DNA of 64,000 nt from Certhia americana (Eukaryota; Chordata; Aves; Passeriformes; Certhiidae): contig JAGMWU010000037.1 in the NCBI GenBank assembly GCA_018697195.1, positions 1,240,001-1,304,000 of the forward strand, read 5' to 3'. Position 1 is the stretch's first letter, and the number at the start of each line of letters is the position of its first letter. The translations under genes and the position numbers were made by a program. The notes below the pieces were generated by a model. It did not search any database. It was not told the DNA's origin and saw only the letters and a program-made list of their open reading frames with translations. This document shows, piece after piece, positions 52,021 through 64,000 of the stretch.

Positions 52021-53891
52021 TTGATATAAGAACCCAAACTTTTCCGCATGTAAGTTTCTCAAACAACTGAAAGTTTTTGAGAACCATCACAATATTTTAC
52101 AGGGTTGAACAGTTAATGCCTATCACACACCCAAAGCTCTTCAGTGCAGATGTTTATGTAAGGTGCTTAATTTGCTAAATGCTCTCATGGCATAACTACC
52201 AGACGGCTTTTATAAAAAGCACTACAACAGCCATTTTCCAGAGAAAGGGTTTATGGTTAGGTCTTCACCCAGAAGACCCAATCTATTCTCTAATCTGTTC
52301 TTCAATAGATTAAATCCCTGATCCTATACATGAGATTGAACTCCTTGTTCACCAGAATTAATCAGGATATTCCTCTTCCTGGAGAATACCTTAAATAATA
52401 AACTGAGGATTCTTATTGCTCTTAGTATCTGCTCCCAGTGCTCCTCATCTACTGTTTTATTTCTTTTTCAAATTGCAACAACTGGAAAGCAGTGGGACTG
52501 TCCATTCCTGGACAGCTAAAGAATGCTCTCAGAAGGTGTGGAATACAGACTTGATGCAGAAGAAAATCACTAGCCACTCTGTCTTTAGGTCTGCTTTTAA
52601 GAAAAGAATTGAATTGGCATAGTCTTTCAGATGAAGGGTTTAGCAAAGTGACATCAGAAAGATCTCAAAATCTGCAACTTCTGAGTAAAAAAATGCATGT
52701 GCCCTCATTCCAGAATGCCTAAATCACAGAAAGGAAATTACTATACATGACTTACCAGGGATGTTCTCTTGACTGTCTTAACACAGAGCCTCTACCTAGA
52801 CTGCTGCTTTTTAAGAATACAAGGAGCTCAGGAATGCTACTGAGAGCTCACAAAACTTTGTACTCATTGCAAAGACACTTATTGTAACAGCTGGTGTTTT
52901 AGCTACTAAATCTTTCTTGGTTAGGCTTTAAGAGAGTTTTAAAACTGGAACCTCGTATTTTTAGTCTGTTCTGTGTCTTTTTGAATATCTTTTCCCATGT
53001 CCTTATTTAGGATGCTCAGAATACGTGTAAACATGAATTATGCATCAGAGAGCTGAAGAGGACTGTGGTTGTGGCTGATCCCTATGTGCTTGGATAAGGC
53101 CAAGAGACAAGGGATCTGATTCAAAGAGGAGAATTTGTTCTGCACACTGAAATAAACCTGGTGACAAGTCCCTCTCCATAAACAATTGCCAAGCTCTATC
53201 ATGCATCATATGCACTGAGGTCTTCAAACACAGGATAAATTCAGAAAAAGCTGCAATCTTCACTTTAATCTCTTTTTTTCCTATCTCATATAATAATTTC
53301 ATTAGACTACTTTATGTCAAAAATACTTGTACCTGAACTAATTCACCTGAAGGAAGATTTTAATGCCAGATGCTGAAACAAAAATATTGAACACAAGCAT
53401 AGTATTTGCAACAAATTTCTGCCTAGTTACACATGCACAAACCAAAAATGCCTCCACAGAAGTGACTGCAATAAATGGAAACTTGCACTTCAGAAAATAC
53501 TACACTGAAACACCTACTGAAGCTTGTTACATTCTTCCAGGTTTTCTCTCTTTCTTAACCTGGAAAATAGGTCTTCATTTCTGTTTTCCAGTAAGGTAAG
53601 TTTTCCCCACAAATCAAAAAAAAAAGCCCCACCCAACACTTAAAAAGCCCTCAAAACGTGGAAGAAAAAGGACATATTATAGTTTATAGGCAAAGAAAAG
53701 CTAGAACCGTACACTTTAAAAAATATGTAACAGTTTAAAATAACTTTGGATGAAAGGGTCACTTACTGCAAGAAGGGCACTGCTTAAAATTTAAGCAGTC
53801 AGTAATGGGAAGCGACAGACCTCTAACAATTTAAGTCTTTCACAGCTGAGTGAATCTGCACTGACAGTCAGACAAGGATGTGCTAACCTAC

Positions 53892-53983
53892 CTTGCCAGG
53901 ATCTTGGCTACAGCTGCATATGCTCTGCCCAGGCCAGCAGAATCACATAGGGTTGTGAAGATTTCTAAAGAGGTTTTCAAAAC
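53892..53983 (-). CDS. TTC29: TTC29 internal coding exon (first of three in window)
   Basis: Internal exon of TTC29, a tetratricopeptide-repeat protein of the sperm axoneme; loss of human TTC29 causes flagellar defects and male infertility (established knowledge). The 92-nt exon follows a CAG acceptor (53986-53984) and ends AAG before a GTAGGT donor (53891-53886). It starts in phase 0, encodes 30 codons and leaves two bases (AG) that the next exon completes to Ser. The peptide contains AGLGRAYAAVAKIL, which lines up with LSLGRGYEAIAKVL of human TTC29 as I remember it, and the segment before it (VLKTSLEIFTTL) has the same length and spacing as VLDTYCKISTDL. This is a TPR helix pair. Upstream exons must lie at higher coordinates and were not found before position 64000. 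The assignment rests on recalled homology plus splice phase; no alignment was run. Confidence 0.9.
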
Positions 53984-56900
53984 CTGTGAAACAGGAAAAT
54001 AAAACCAGTAAATACCCCAATAGGAATTTCTACTTTTTCTTCCCCTCCCAATCTTTCTGTCCACAGAACACAAAATTAAAGCTTTCCCACTTCTACAACT
54101 GTTCCCTAATTAGCCATAATGGGACTAGTGCTTTAAAAATTATTTATAGTTGTTTGAAACTATTCAATAATTACAAATCAAAAAGATGTAACTTGCAATT
54201 ATATCTCTGTATTTTGGCAATTTGCAAAAAAACCAAAGAGGTACTCCCTGATTTGCAGTATAAATTTCCTTATCCATAATTCAAAAGATTTTAAGAGCCT
54301 GTGCTTTTATGAGTTTCTGATAATCAATAACTTGAGATGGTGTCTTTAGCATTCATACTGTCTTAGAAGGATATGCTGAAATACAACTCAGTATCATTGT
54401 TCTTTCTTAAATCTGTCACAACTGATCTTAGTACAATTCAGATGCCCCAAAACTGAATAAATTACACATTATACATTTAATCTATGTTGGCTTAAAGTAC
54501 TGTAGATAATGCTGCTATTTTTCTGATTAATTACTCACACACAAGAAGTTTGTTAACATTAGCTTGGAATCTAATCTATTATTATGAACCCTCCCAAAAC
54601 TGAAGGCTTACAGCTGCTGCATAAAAACATATGATCTTCATTTAATTTACCATTGACATCACCTGTATTGGAGAATTTGTCTTTTCATCCATTTTTTTTT
54701 CAATGGCAACGACAGGAGAGTGCATATAAAATTAAATCTTATTCTTTCATCTCTTCTCTTTGTTGCTCTACCCAATCTATTACACACATGAGAAAACAGG
54801 AACTCTCCAAAGACTCTCTATGGAAATCCTTTTTGCACGTTTCCAAGAAAGGAGTAGTGAATTACCAGTTCTGAAGGGGGATGGGAGATGCCCAGGGACA
54901 TATGACATGTCCTGCATGCCCCAGGATGCCTATTTATACTGAGGTAAAAGACTGGGCGTTTTCTACTAAGAGTGCATCCCCTGTCACTGGCAAAGTGCAT
55001 GGTTCAGGAGAAGACAACCCGTGTGTGCTAATGCTGTGGGTGTCACCATTTCCATTGCTGTTTCCACTACTCAGATTTCCTAGTTCTTGAAAGAGTTTTA
55101 CTACATGCAGCAGCAATCCCTGGACATGGCTGTTATTCTTTAGCTACACAAACACTGTGTGCACCAAAGGCAGCATTGATTAATGTGCACTGCCCTATTT
55201 ATCATCCTTAAGTACTTTCTTATCAGTAGTGTTCTAATGTTGCATCCTATCCTTGCAGGTCACTGCCAATTGAGTTATTAATGCATTAAGTGTGACAGAA
55301 AGAGTACAAAGGCACCTCAGTTAGGAAGTAGTCACATCAGTTCAGAACTCTTCCTAAAATGAATACATACAAGATGTTGTCAGTGCCTGCAGTGCATCCT
55401 TCTAATAATCCAGGATGGTAGCAGGAACACACAGGTGTCCGAGAAATAATTCTTGGTATTGCATTTAACTCAGGGGACCTACAGCATTTGTTGTAATAAT
55501 CATACCCATATTAGAAAATCTGCTATTAGAGTGTCAGGAGGTGTCACAAATGTTATGTGCTGGACTGAAATCGTTCCTACTTTAAACTGGCCTCTACAAT
55601 ATTAAACTTGGACACAGGGCCTGCAGTCATTACTGTCTGCCACAGAAAGGTTACTTAGGAACCTAAGGCTTTGGCTACTGTATATGTTTTTTCCTATTAA
55701 GATATCAAAAAGCCTGAAAAGCACAAATAAACCCAAGGAAAAATCATACACAGCATAGCTGATGTAAAAGGTTCGTTCATTGCATCATTGGAACAGCTGC
55801 AAGAAAGAAGGAATTAAATAAATAAAGCCACTCATTCATATTGATGAAAAGTGCTCATTTTGGTCCCAAGTTACTACTACTCTACAAAAATCAGACACTT
55901 CATTCTAAATAATGAGGAAATAACATTAATTAAATTATCTTCATGAAAGGGAGGAAATCTGGATAAATTACCATAGAAAATGTACTCTTTATGTCTGCAT
56001 TGCAAATGATTCCTCCAGCTTCAGGTAACACATAAGGGCACAGAATGGGACACAGGGGCTTGATGGAATGGAGCTGCATAGTGCCCCTGGATGTCACAAC
56101 TGCCCAGTATCTATTTATGTGAAGGAAGTGAAGAGGGTTCTCCTCTTTTGTGATGTATGCCTAAGCTTCAACACTCAGAATAGAAATATTTCAGGACAAA
56201 ACCATTTCAGAATAGAAAAAGAGGAACAGCTAGAACAGGTTAAAATGATGACTAAACACATAAGCATTATAGGATTCACCCAGAGTCTTTTGAAATTACA
56301 GCACGTTTTTAATTTGCATTTAAACAAAAAAAAATTATAAAGTTTACATGCTGGAAAATCAAGTGGAATTATCATAATGATGCCTACCAGAATCTGTAAA
56401 AAGCCTAAAACAAATAAATGGGCATGAAAACTTTCCTGATTATTTTTAGGGGATAGGAACAACCAATTCATCTAACTGGATTCCTGTGGATCCCACATAG
56501 GAAAAGTCATGCATGGGGCAGAGAGCATTGAGAGGGCAGGGCTCTGCCAGTCATCTGTGAGCTCTCTGGGAGAGAGATATAAAATAAATATTGGGAACAT
56601 GTATCACTTGGATCTAACGGAATTTACAGGTTCCCAATGAAAGTTTTCCTTTAGACGGAAGCATACACAGAAAATGGCATTTCATATATACATATATGCC
56701 ATTCTGTGCAGGGGGGAAATGACATTCAAGGAAGAGGTGGAATAATTAATAATTAATGCTGAAAACTCCTACACAAATGTGCAATTTACTAGATGGGAAG
56801 AATTCAGACAGCAAAAGGAAACTCATATTATTAAGGTAAGATGGTTCTACTGTAGTATTCTATAGCAAATACTGTGTTTGAAAATGTCATCTTGGTACTC

Positions 56901-58016
56901 TTCTTTGTCATTATTCATTAATTTGTTTATTCATTAATAAAAATATATAGCAACATGTAAATAGATATTGAATGGAACTCTCTAAGAATCTATACTGGTA
57001 ATGTATATTAAAACCAGTTTGGGTATTACACACATTTAGCTAAATTTCCTTCTAAAAAGTTAGACAAAGTTTCCAGAGCTTTAGAGTTACTGAAGGGGCA
57101 AAATGCCTGTTTTTTCCTTTATATTTTATTTTGTTTGTTTGTTTTTTTAGAATTAGCCACGTACAAAGAGTTCTGAGGAAGGAAGCTGTTACAATAGATT
57201 TATCTTGATCATGCTAGACTCCATTGTAAAATGACAAAATTTCCATATTGTTTCAAAGACAGTTTGATACTCCTAGCAACAAGCGGGAAAAGATTGTTGT
57301 ATATAAGGCTGAACAGATTAGAATAATGTACAATTCTTTCTACCTCTATATAAAAAACGTAAACTAAGTTTCACAACATAGCAATTATAAAAACTGCACT
57401 GATTCTGGTCACAGATCAGTCTTTGGATCAATGTGACCAAGCATGCTGACTATCCCAAAATTTTTACTTCTGTGGGTCTGTGGAAACATCTTAAAATAAA
57501 CGACATGAAAGTCAAAGTCTAGTACAGAAATGAGCTGTGGGTATCAATCACTTTTCCTCCTTTGTGCAGAATGTAGAAAGGTAGAAGGTGAAGGCGGACT
57601 TCAACTTTGTCTTCCACATAACAGACCTCAGGATAGCTCCTGTGGGAGCAGCCATTGACAAAATTAACTGTCTCTCCATGTCTTAGTAAGTCTGTTGTGT
57701 CTACAATTACAGTGTAAAAAATAAAATATTAAGCTCTGCTTAAATCCACAAACTAGAGCCTGTTTGTGGTATGACTCTCACACTAATTATCTAGCTAGTG
57801 GTGAATTTCATATTTACTTCCTTTTCCAAGAAAAATATTAGTGAGCTCTCAGGCCCAGATTTACTTCTCAGTTATCTTGGCATTACGCCAGGCTGACCCT
57901 CCAGGGCTTATTCCATTAATATAAAACAGATACAGGAGCTCCTCCCCCAGAACCCCCTACATCCAAAATCCCCTTTATGTTTTATTGTTGCCACACCTGT
58001 AATATGGACACAAAAA

Positions 58017-58032
58017 CACACACACACACACA
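58017..58032. repeat. (CA)8 microsatellite
   Basis: Eight CA units, within the presumed TTC29 intron. Confidence 0.95.
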
Positions 58033-58813
58033 CCCCACCAGCATATGCAAGACTCAGACAAAAGCACAGAGGCTCTACTGAACATTGATACATCTGGGGA
58101 TAATGGACAAAAGAGCAAATATTGAAGGTATAAATTTACATTGAATAAAAAACATCTATCCAACTCAACACAAGATGAATGCTACTACCAGCATTTCACT
58201 GGTTTGGTAAAATACACTTCTCTGACAGGCACATGATGAAATAACATTGATTTATAATACTGTAACTTAAAAAAACATAGTTCTGCTCTGAGCTTTAGAT
58301 TTGATATTGTTGCCAAACTTTATTGGAAATACATTTATTTTGATTTTTGCAAATCCAGCTGTGTTTAGCCATTTCTCAGCTGGTGAGCAGGAAAGATGCT
58401 TCTGCCTCATTTACAGATCTTGAACATGAATCAGACAATCAACTGGACCATTAGTCAAAGAGATCAGTAGCTAATGATTCCTGACAGGCACTGCAGCAGC
58501 AGGCCAAGGCCCAGCCTGGCTAGCAGTATCTGACAGTATTTTTCTGAAGTCAACAATAGGTGTTGGTAGACAGCAATGCAGTTGAGTGAGACTACTGGAC
58601 TCATACCACTTCATACCTCTTAAACACATTCACAAAAAAAACCATATAGTTCTGATTGCTAAATAATCACTTTGATATAGTCCTGTGAAAATAAGAGACA
58701 ATAGAATTGTATGCATGGGCACTTTGCTGTTTAAGGAATTCTGACCAATAGCTGCCCCAGAAATGCATATGTAAAAATTAAAAAAAAAGTAGTGCAGTCT
58801 TTATTACCATAAG

Positions 58814-58989
58814 TTGAGTGGTTACACACCTGTGGCCACGCCAAGTACGATCAAAGAAAATTTTCACAATGCAAACCCAGAGGTACTCTTATTTTTGCCA
58901 AAACACAGTGTGGGAGAGGTTGGACAGCAAAAGAAAACTGTACTGTTCATGAAACGTATTGATCACAATGAGCAGAGCTCATTGATCCC
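58814..58989 (+). CDS. exon-like open block on the + strand, unidentified
   Basis: This is an open frame without a conventional ATG start. It follows a possible acceptor (TTATTACCATAAG) and reaches a possible donor, CCCAG before GTATAT. The peptide includes SGYTPVATPSTIKENF, NPEVLLFLPKHSVGEV and KKTVLFMKRIDHNEQS, and reads like ordinary protein with CpGs kept inside codons. Without splicing the frame stops at 59017. It lies within the presumed TTC29 intron on the opposite strand. I do not recognise it. It may be a fragment of an old retrocopy, an exon of an antisense gene, or chance. Confidence 0.2.
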
Positions 58990-61204
58990 AGGTATATTAC
59001 ACATCAGTGTCAACTGAATGGCAGGCCACACCTTGTTCAATGCTAAATGTGTTCAGGCATAGCGAGCATCTGGGGGAGAAGCTGCACATATTCTGTCTGC
59101 ATGCTCACAGTTCAGAGACAGAGAAACTGGGTGCCACACCCAGGAAAGAGGCAGCACTCCTGATTTGACTCAACTGCTACTTCTCCCTCTTTACTCGCAA
59201 CTAAAATTCACCTACTCAGTCCTGTTTATGTTAACTTCTTGCCCTTAGCCACATCTGCTTACACCAGTGGATTACAAATTACCAGAAATCCACAAATTGT
59301 CAGTCATCTTACAGAGACAGAAGGAATTTGGCTGGAATTGGCCAAACTGGTCCATTCCAGAACTCCTATTCCAGGGACTTTATTAGGATAATGCATAGCA
59401 TAAGCACACATTTCGGAGCAAGGGGATCAGGGACAGGGGAGGGAAGTAGAAGAACCCACCCAGAAGTCTGTCCAAGTCAAATGTCAAAGGGGAACAGTCT
59501 TGCTGAAGGCTTTCCAGAGCTAGGACATAGGCTGTCACTGAGGTGCTGCTTGGCTCCGCTCTCCCTGTGTGTAACTAATCCAGTCCACAGTTCTCCTCCC
59601 CTGATCTACTGGGCTATCAAGTGCAGTATTTACCCTCATGCTCTACAAACACTCAGCAATACATGCTTCAGGTTACTTGTGTGTGCATCTGCTTGAAGGA
59701 TTAAGGGAAGGAAGACAAACATTCCACTCATTCCCTAACAGTCTATCAAGATCAGATCAGACCTAAGGCTCTTTGCCTGTATCAAGTCTTGTCTGCTTCA
59801 TATGATACTCAGGGCATGTACATTTTGCTTTGATTCTGAATAGATGATATGTAAATACAAGTAACTAATTGAAAAAGTTCCTTTCCCCAGAGTAATTTCA
59901 AACTTCTATTGGCTTTCACAAGGTCAGGAGTTCACCCAGTATGCTTCATTTTGCTGCACAGAAAGCTTAAAGAGATGAAATGTACAGATGATTGAATAAG
60001 TGTTAATTTTTGTTTCTGCCTTACTGTCCTTAATTCTGGCCTTCTGTGCCACCAATAATTATATTAATTCTGACTCTTTACACAACAACTTTGTAGGAGT
60101 GAAGTAATAATTTTCGTATTTCCTATACCTCATAAAGGGTCTTATTATTCATTAATATTTGAAAAATATTTTAAAACCTATGCAAATACCAAATCCTAGT
60201 GTTTTCATTTACTATTATTGTACAATTTGAAATTTCCCCTGCAAAAGACATTGTCCTAGTAAAGGTCATTGCAATCTATATTTAGGACAGGAATGTAATG
60301 TTTTCCAAGCCAGCCACTGTTGACATATTTCTTCAAAATAAAGCATGGCTTAACAGTCTGGAGTGAAGAAGCTTCATCTGTTACCCTTTAACAGCAATAT
60401 AAGAGGAAAAAACAGTTTATGTTTCCTTTCCATCCTGACAGATGTGACAATAGCTGGAAACACTGTGCCTGCCAAGAGCTTTTATCAAGTATGTTATAAC
60501 AACTAGTAATAAGTGTAAATAATAAATGGCTACGATCTTATGGGAAACGATGGCAATACTAAACAATTTTTGGTGCTTGCTGATGGGAGTTTGCTAGCCC
60601 TGGAATTCCCTGGCTTCCCAGTAGAGTTTTGGCCTGACAATAAACAACAGTTTAATACTTTATCTAATCCCAGCCAGGAGGTAAGTTCAACAGCAAGCTT
60701 TTGCAGATGTTCACATCCAATAATCTATTCATAATTGATGAAACAGGGAGGTCAGATGTAATGGTTGCTACTATTCCAGCAACAAATAAATGGTTATTGA
60801 CAAAACAAGGCAGTGTGGCACTGAGTGCTGAGCAGTGACAAGCATGAAACAGTGCTGAGACAGAAGTAGTGATGTGAATACAGCCCTTCATCTTGAGAAT
60901 TCCTCTATGTGATGTGTGGCACCACGACCACTCTGACACATAAGCAGATGGAGGTGACTTGTAAAGGAGAAGTGAGATTCTGCAAGTACATAAAAGACAA
61001 AGGCAGAGCTGGGGGAAGAAACAAGGAGAAAAGGGTGGACAGGACTGGAAATTAGGGTAAGTGCAATAATGTCAATTGTTAAGAAATGTTTTTGTATAGC
61101 AGCACTGTGATCCAGATGTCTGGAATGCTTTTATCAGATTATTGTGTCTACATGAATGTACCTGGCTGTCAGATCACTGTAGCCTGCTAAGACAATAGTA
61201 TGAT

Positions 61205-61225
61205 TATATATATATATATATATAT
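61205..61225. repeat. (TA)10 microsatellite
   Basis: Perfect alternating TA of 21 bases followed by GCATGC. Confidence 0.95.
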
Positions 61226-62675
61226 GCATGCTTAAATTGCTTAAATGCCCATTACTTCTTAGACAAAGCACCTATAAATATTCTGCTTCATGCTTACTAA
61301 TATCTCAAACAGATATTTTTAATGACACAAAGTTTTCCTAGCTAAAAGCAAGCAAGCAAACAAACAGTTAAAATTTGCATAACAATGGTAAAAATTGCAG
61401 AGCTAAACTAGGAAAGTATAAAACCAATTTAAATTAGATAATGTAGTGGGTACTTTTCTGTAAACCAATATAGAAGTTAAGGAAGGGATCTCAGCTGAAA
61501 ACCTTATATTCTTCAAGTTTTAATCCATGTAATGCAGTAAAAGGATTAATAGACTGTTCTTACTGACTGAATAAAACTTGAGTAATTTAGATGCAAATAG
61601 ACACTTGAGATCTTTTGCATCCATTTCAGTGCTAAAAAATAGTATTTCTACAACATTTACTGTATAATATACTAGTATGAAAAACAGCTGAATGAAATGG
61701 GAACCTTTACTAGTATATGAAGTCATAAAAAGATTTCAGACCGAAATATTTTAAATATTAATATTACTAAAATAATTCAAAGCACCAAGGAATGTGAAAT
61801 CGATTTCGAAGTACAATTTATTTCACACTTTGCTACCAATTCTTTTGATCAGCTCTGAAATAATACATAAGCTGCAAGCAAAACAGCAAAACAAATTGTT
61901 TCTAGCAAGGAGGCACGAAGCTCTCAGTTTTACACAGGCAAGCCTCAGTGTTTTAACTTCTCAGGTTATTTATCTATCAAATGATAAATTTTAAATTCCT
62001 CAAGATTTAATGCCTGAATCAAGACCTTTTCTCCAATTTAATCATCAATGGTTCTGATCAAGCAAAGTTGTTAAGCATTTGCTAATACCTGAATATATGA
62101 CTTGTTCACCAAAAGTCATTGAGAATAACTGAATTGAAATTTAAACACATATTTAATAAGTGAGTTGCTGTAGCTTGAACTGCACCAATTTGAGAAACCA
62201 ATCTAATTTTAAAAGCCTTACTTCACAGATTATTTCTTATAATCTGTTCATTGGAATTAACTATACAATGGAAAACAAAACCTCCCAGATTATGAACACA
62301 TTTGCAAGTACTGAAATTCCTGAATTTATACAATATGGGTACAAATGTTTCCTTGTTCACAACACATTAAGAGTCTGACTTCTGTAAGTAGATTATCTAA
62401 CAGAATTAGAAAATTCTCTTGCAGTTCCTCAGCCATTTGCTACAGCCTGGGTATAGAATGTGCAGTTCCATTAATGGAAGTGAATTAATGGGCTGGCAGC
62501 TCCTAAGATCTTGTGTGTTATTGTTATCAGATAACATAAACCGTGGACTTAGGCATGTTGTAGCTAACCCTTTCTCTCAGTTACATACAGCATTTAGGTT
62601 CTGAGGTACAGCACACTGAAGCTAGAAATCCAGTGTGGGAATGAAATGAGGGTAAACTTTACATTGGCAGGTGCC

Positions 62676-62702
62676 AAAAAAAAAAAAAAAAAAAAAAAAA
62701 AA
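62676..62702. repeat. A27 homopolymer
   Basis: Twenty-seven A in a row. No recognisable retroposon upstream. Confidence 0.95.
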
Positions 62703-64000
62703 GCAAAGAATATTTTATTTGCTACTCTAAAAACGTTTCAATAGAGTCCAGAGAAAATGCCTAAATCACATCCTGTAACAGAAGACAGTTATTGGAGTTT
62801 CAGAAATCTCAGTCAGGACAAACTAACTGTAACCTTCTTTCCCAGAAGCAGACCCTGTCTAGCTGTCCCCCCATTCTGGCTGTCAACCTGCCTGGGAAAG
62901 CACAAGGAAGAGCCACCTGCACTGGCCACACCAGCAGACAGCACACAGAGGTTGCCCCATCCCAGCAGCAGCACCAAAAAGTGTGACCTGAGCTGAGGCT
63001 CCATGGCTGCCACGTGCTCTGCCCACCATGCCTTGTGCAAACCAGATGTAATTATTCCACAGTAGAGCAGTTTGAGGAATTTTTATGGCTTTGTCCTCAG
63101 TTCTTCAAGATATTAGAGCTGAACAAACCCCCAGTAAGGGCAGTTTGCTTCTTCTGAGTTCAAACATAACAGTTAGGAACAATTTCTCAGAAATATTTCA
63201 GAGTTATACACAGAATTCTCTTAATCTTAGAATATCTATTATGATGTAAATATACTTTTACTAGTGCTGCACTGCACTCCCCTCCAGTTCTCTTCCATAC
63301 TCATACAAGAAGTGTGTCTGTGTGTGTAAGTGCCTGCACAGGTAAGGCAAAAATGAAATAATAAATAATAAAATATTACAATTTATCATTTTTAAGTAAA
63401 GTCAAAATATCACCAAAAATAGATTTTGAAGTTTGGGAAACCACATTTGATATGTCAAATGGCAGAACTTCTAAATGCAGGATGTTTAATATATATATAT
63501 TAAGTGAGGCTACATAATCATATAAATGAAAAAGCTTTTCAGAAGTAGAAACAAACAAAGCAATGTCCTCCAGGCACAGCCCTTAAATTTGAAGTTTTAA
63601 ACTTCTTGTCACAAACATGTATTCAGATTCTTGAGAAAACCAGTGGTCAGATAATTCTAACATTCTGAAAAGGTGCTAGAGATTTATCTAATGGATTGTT
63701 CACTCAAACTTTCAACTCACTGCAGTACTCCTACTCATTTGGGGTGTATGAATGAGCAAATTAAAAACTGTAATGGAGGAGATGGAAATCCAGCCATTCA
63801 TGGTGTTTTGGTACCCTTTCTTATGGGACATGAGACTCTTGAAGAGTAGGGTCAATATCAACAAGTTGCTAGAACGCTTATTTTCATTGTTGCTGTGAGG
63901 AAACATGGAATTGTGATTTTTCTTATCAGGTATAGATTTTTTATGTATTTAATAGTTTTTGTTTCTCATGTTCTATAATTTTGTATAGCTAGACTAATGT

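Larger units (their letters stand above)
48388..53891 (-). other. TTC29: TTC29 intron (about 5.5 kb)
   Basis: Intron between the 92-nt and 124-nt TTC29 exons, bounded by GTAGGT and TTTAG. It carries a sense-strand (+) CR1 copy at 51545-52020 and a possible older CR1 remnant near 50560-50800. No other gene was recognised. Confidence 0.85.
53984..64000 (-). other. TTC29: TTC29 intron or 5' part, no further exon recognised
   Basis: The next upstream TTC29 exon should encode a segment like YYLGLAHLAAEEYETAL and end in phase 0. I read the minus strand for that motif and for donors next to open frames and did not find it. The stretch is AT-rich with a (CA)8 run, a (TA)10 run and a 27-base A run, each listed separately. 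Open frames such as those at 59328-59696 and 62757-62996 have no recognisable domain. Human TTC29 spans more than 200 kb, so a 10-kb intron is unsurprising. Confidence 0.6.

Noticed and set aside
55940..56110. Minus-strand open stretch encoding LCPILCPYVLPEAGG
   Set aside because: Considered as an upstream TTC29 exon, but it does not match the expected TPR sequence.
57519..57700. Minus-strand open frame preceded by a TTGTAG acceptor, peptide like HGETVNFVNGCSHRSYPE
   Set aside because: Looked protein-like, but stop-free runs of this length are expected many times in the window. It does not match TTC29 and has no good donor.
59328..59696. 122-codon + strand frame
   Set aside because: No recognisable domain, no splice or promoter support, low-complexity Ser/Leu content.
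1..64000. tRNA, rRNA, CRISPR arrays, operons
   Set aside because: No cloverleaf boxes, rRNA motifs or spaced direct repeats were seen; the sequence is plainly vertebrate nuclear DNA.

Overview
The window looks like a gene-poor stretch of a bird chromosome, most likely from a passerine. Three kinds of repeat point that way. There are CR1 LINE copies with typical avian 3' ends, e.g. a + strand copy ending near 52020 and an antisense copy starting near 28900. There are much older CR1 copies at about 2.56, 15.8 and 24.5 kb. There is a 722-bp solo LTR at 36224-36945 whose sequence resembles ERVL-type LTRs I know from songbird genomes. The DNA is AT-rich, with few CpGs and no operon-like packing. 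Nearly all open frames are short and look like chance.

The one gene I can name is TTC29, a tetratricopeptide-repeat protein of the sperm flagellum. It is on the minus strand and is represented by three consecutive coding exons: 53892-53983, 48264-48387 and 45100-45337. Their reading phases join without a gap, their splice sites are standard, and the encoded protein resembles the C-terminal third of vertebrate TTC29. From 53984 to the right edge is intron or upstream sequence in which I found no further TTC29 exon. The last exon was not identified with confidence.

The left ~45 kb reads as an intergenic desert downstream of TTC29. In mammals POU4F2 lies tail-to-tail with TTC29. By synteny (inference) this desert is the POU4F2-TTC29 interval, and some non-repeat islands could be POU4F2 enhancers. 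The best candidates are a GC/CpG-richer island at 28.2-28.66 kb with TCF/LEF-like and CTCF-like sites, and a block at 34.83-35.32 kb with E-boxes and a homeodomain core.

Three coding-like items have no identified family. They are a minus-strand exon candidate at 21025-21229, a + strand TATA-linked frame at 43733-44017 predicting a small secreted cysteine-rich peptide, and a + strand exon-like block at 58814-58989. The first is also in compatible phase with the last confident TTC29 exon. These are the main candidates for something undescribed; none is proven. No rRNA, tRNA, CRISPR or prokaryotic feature was seen.
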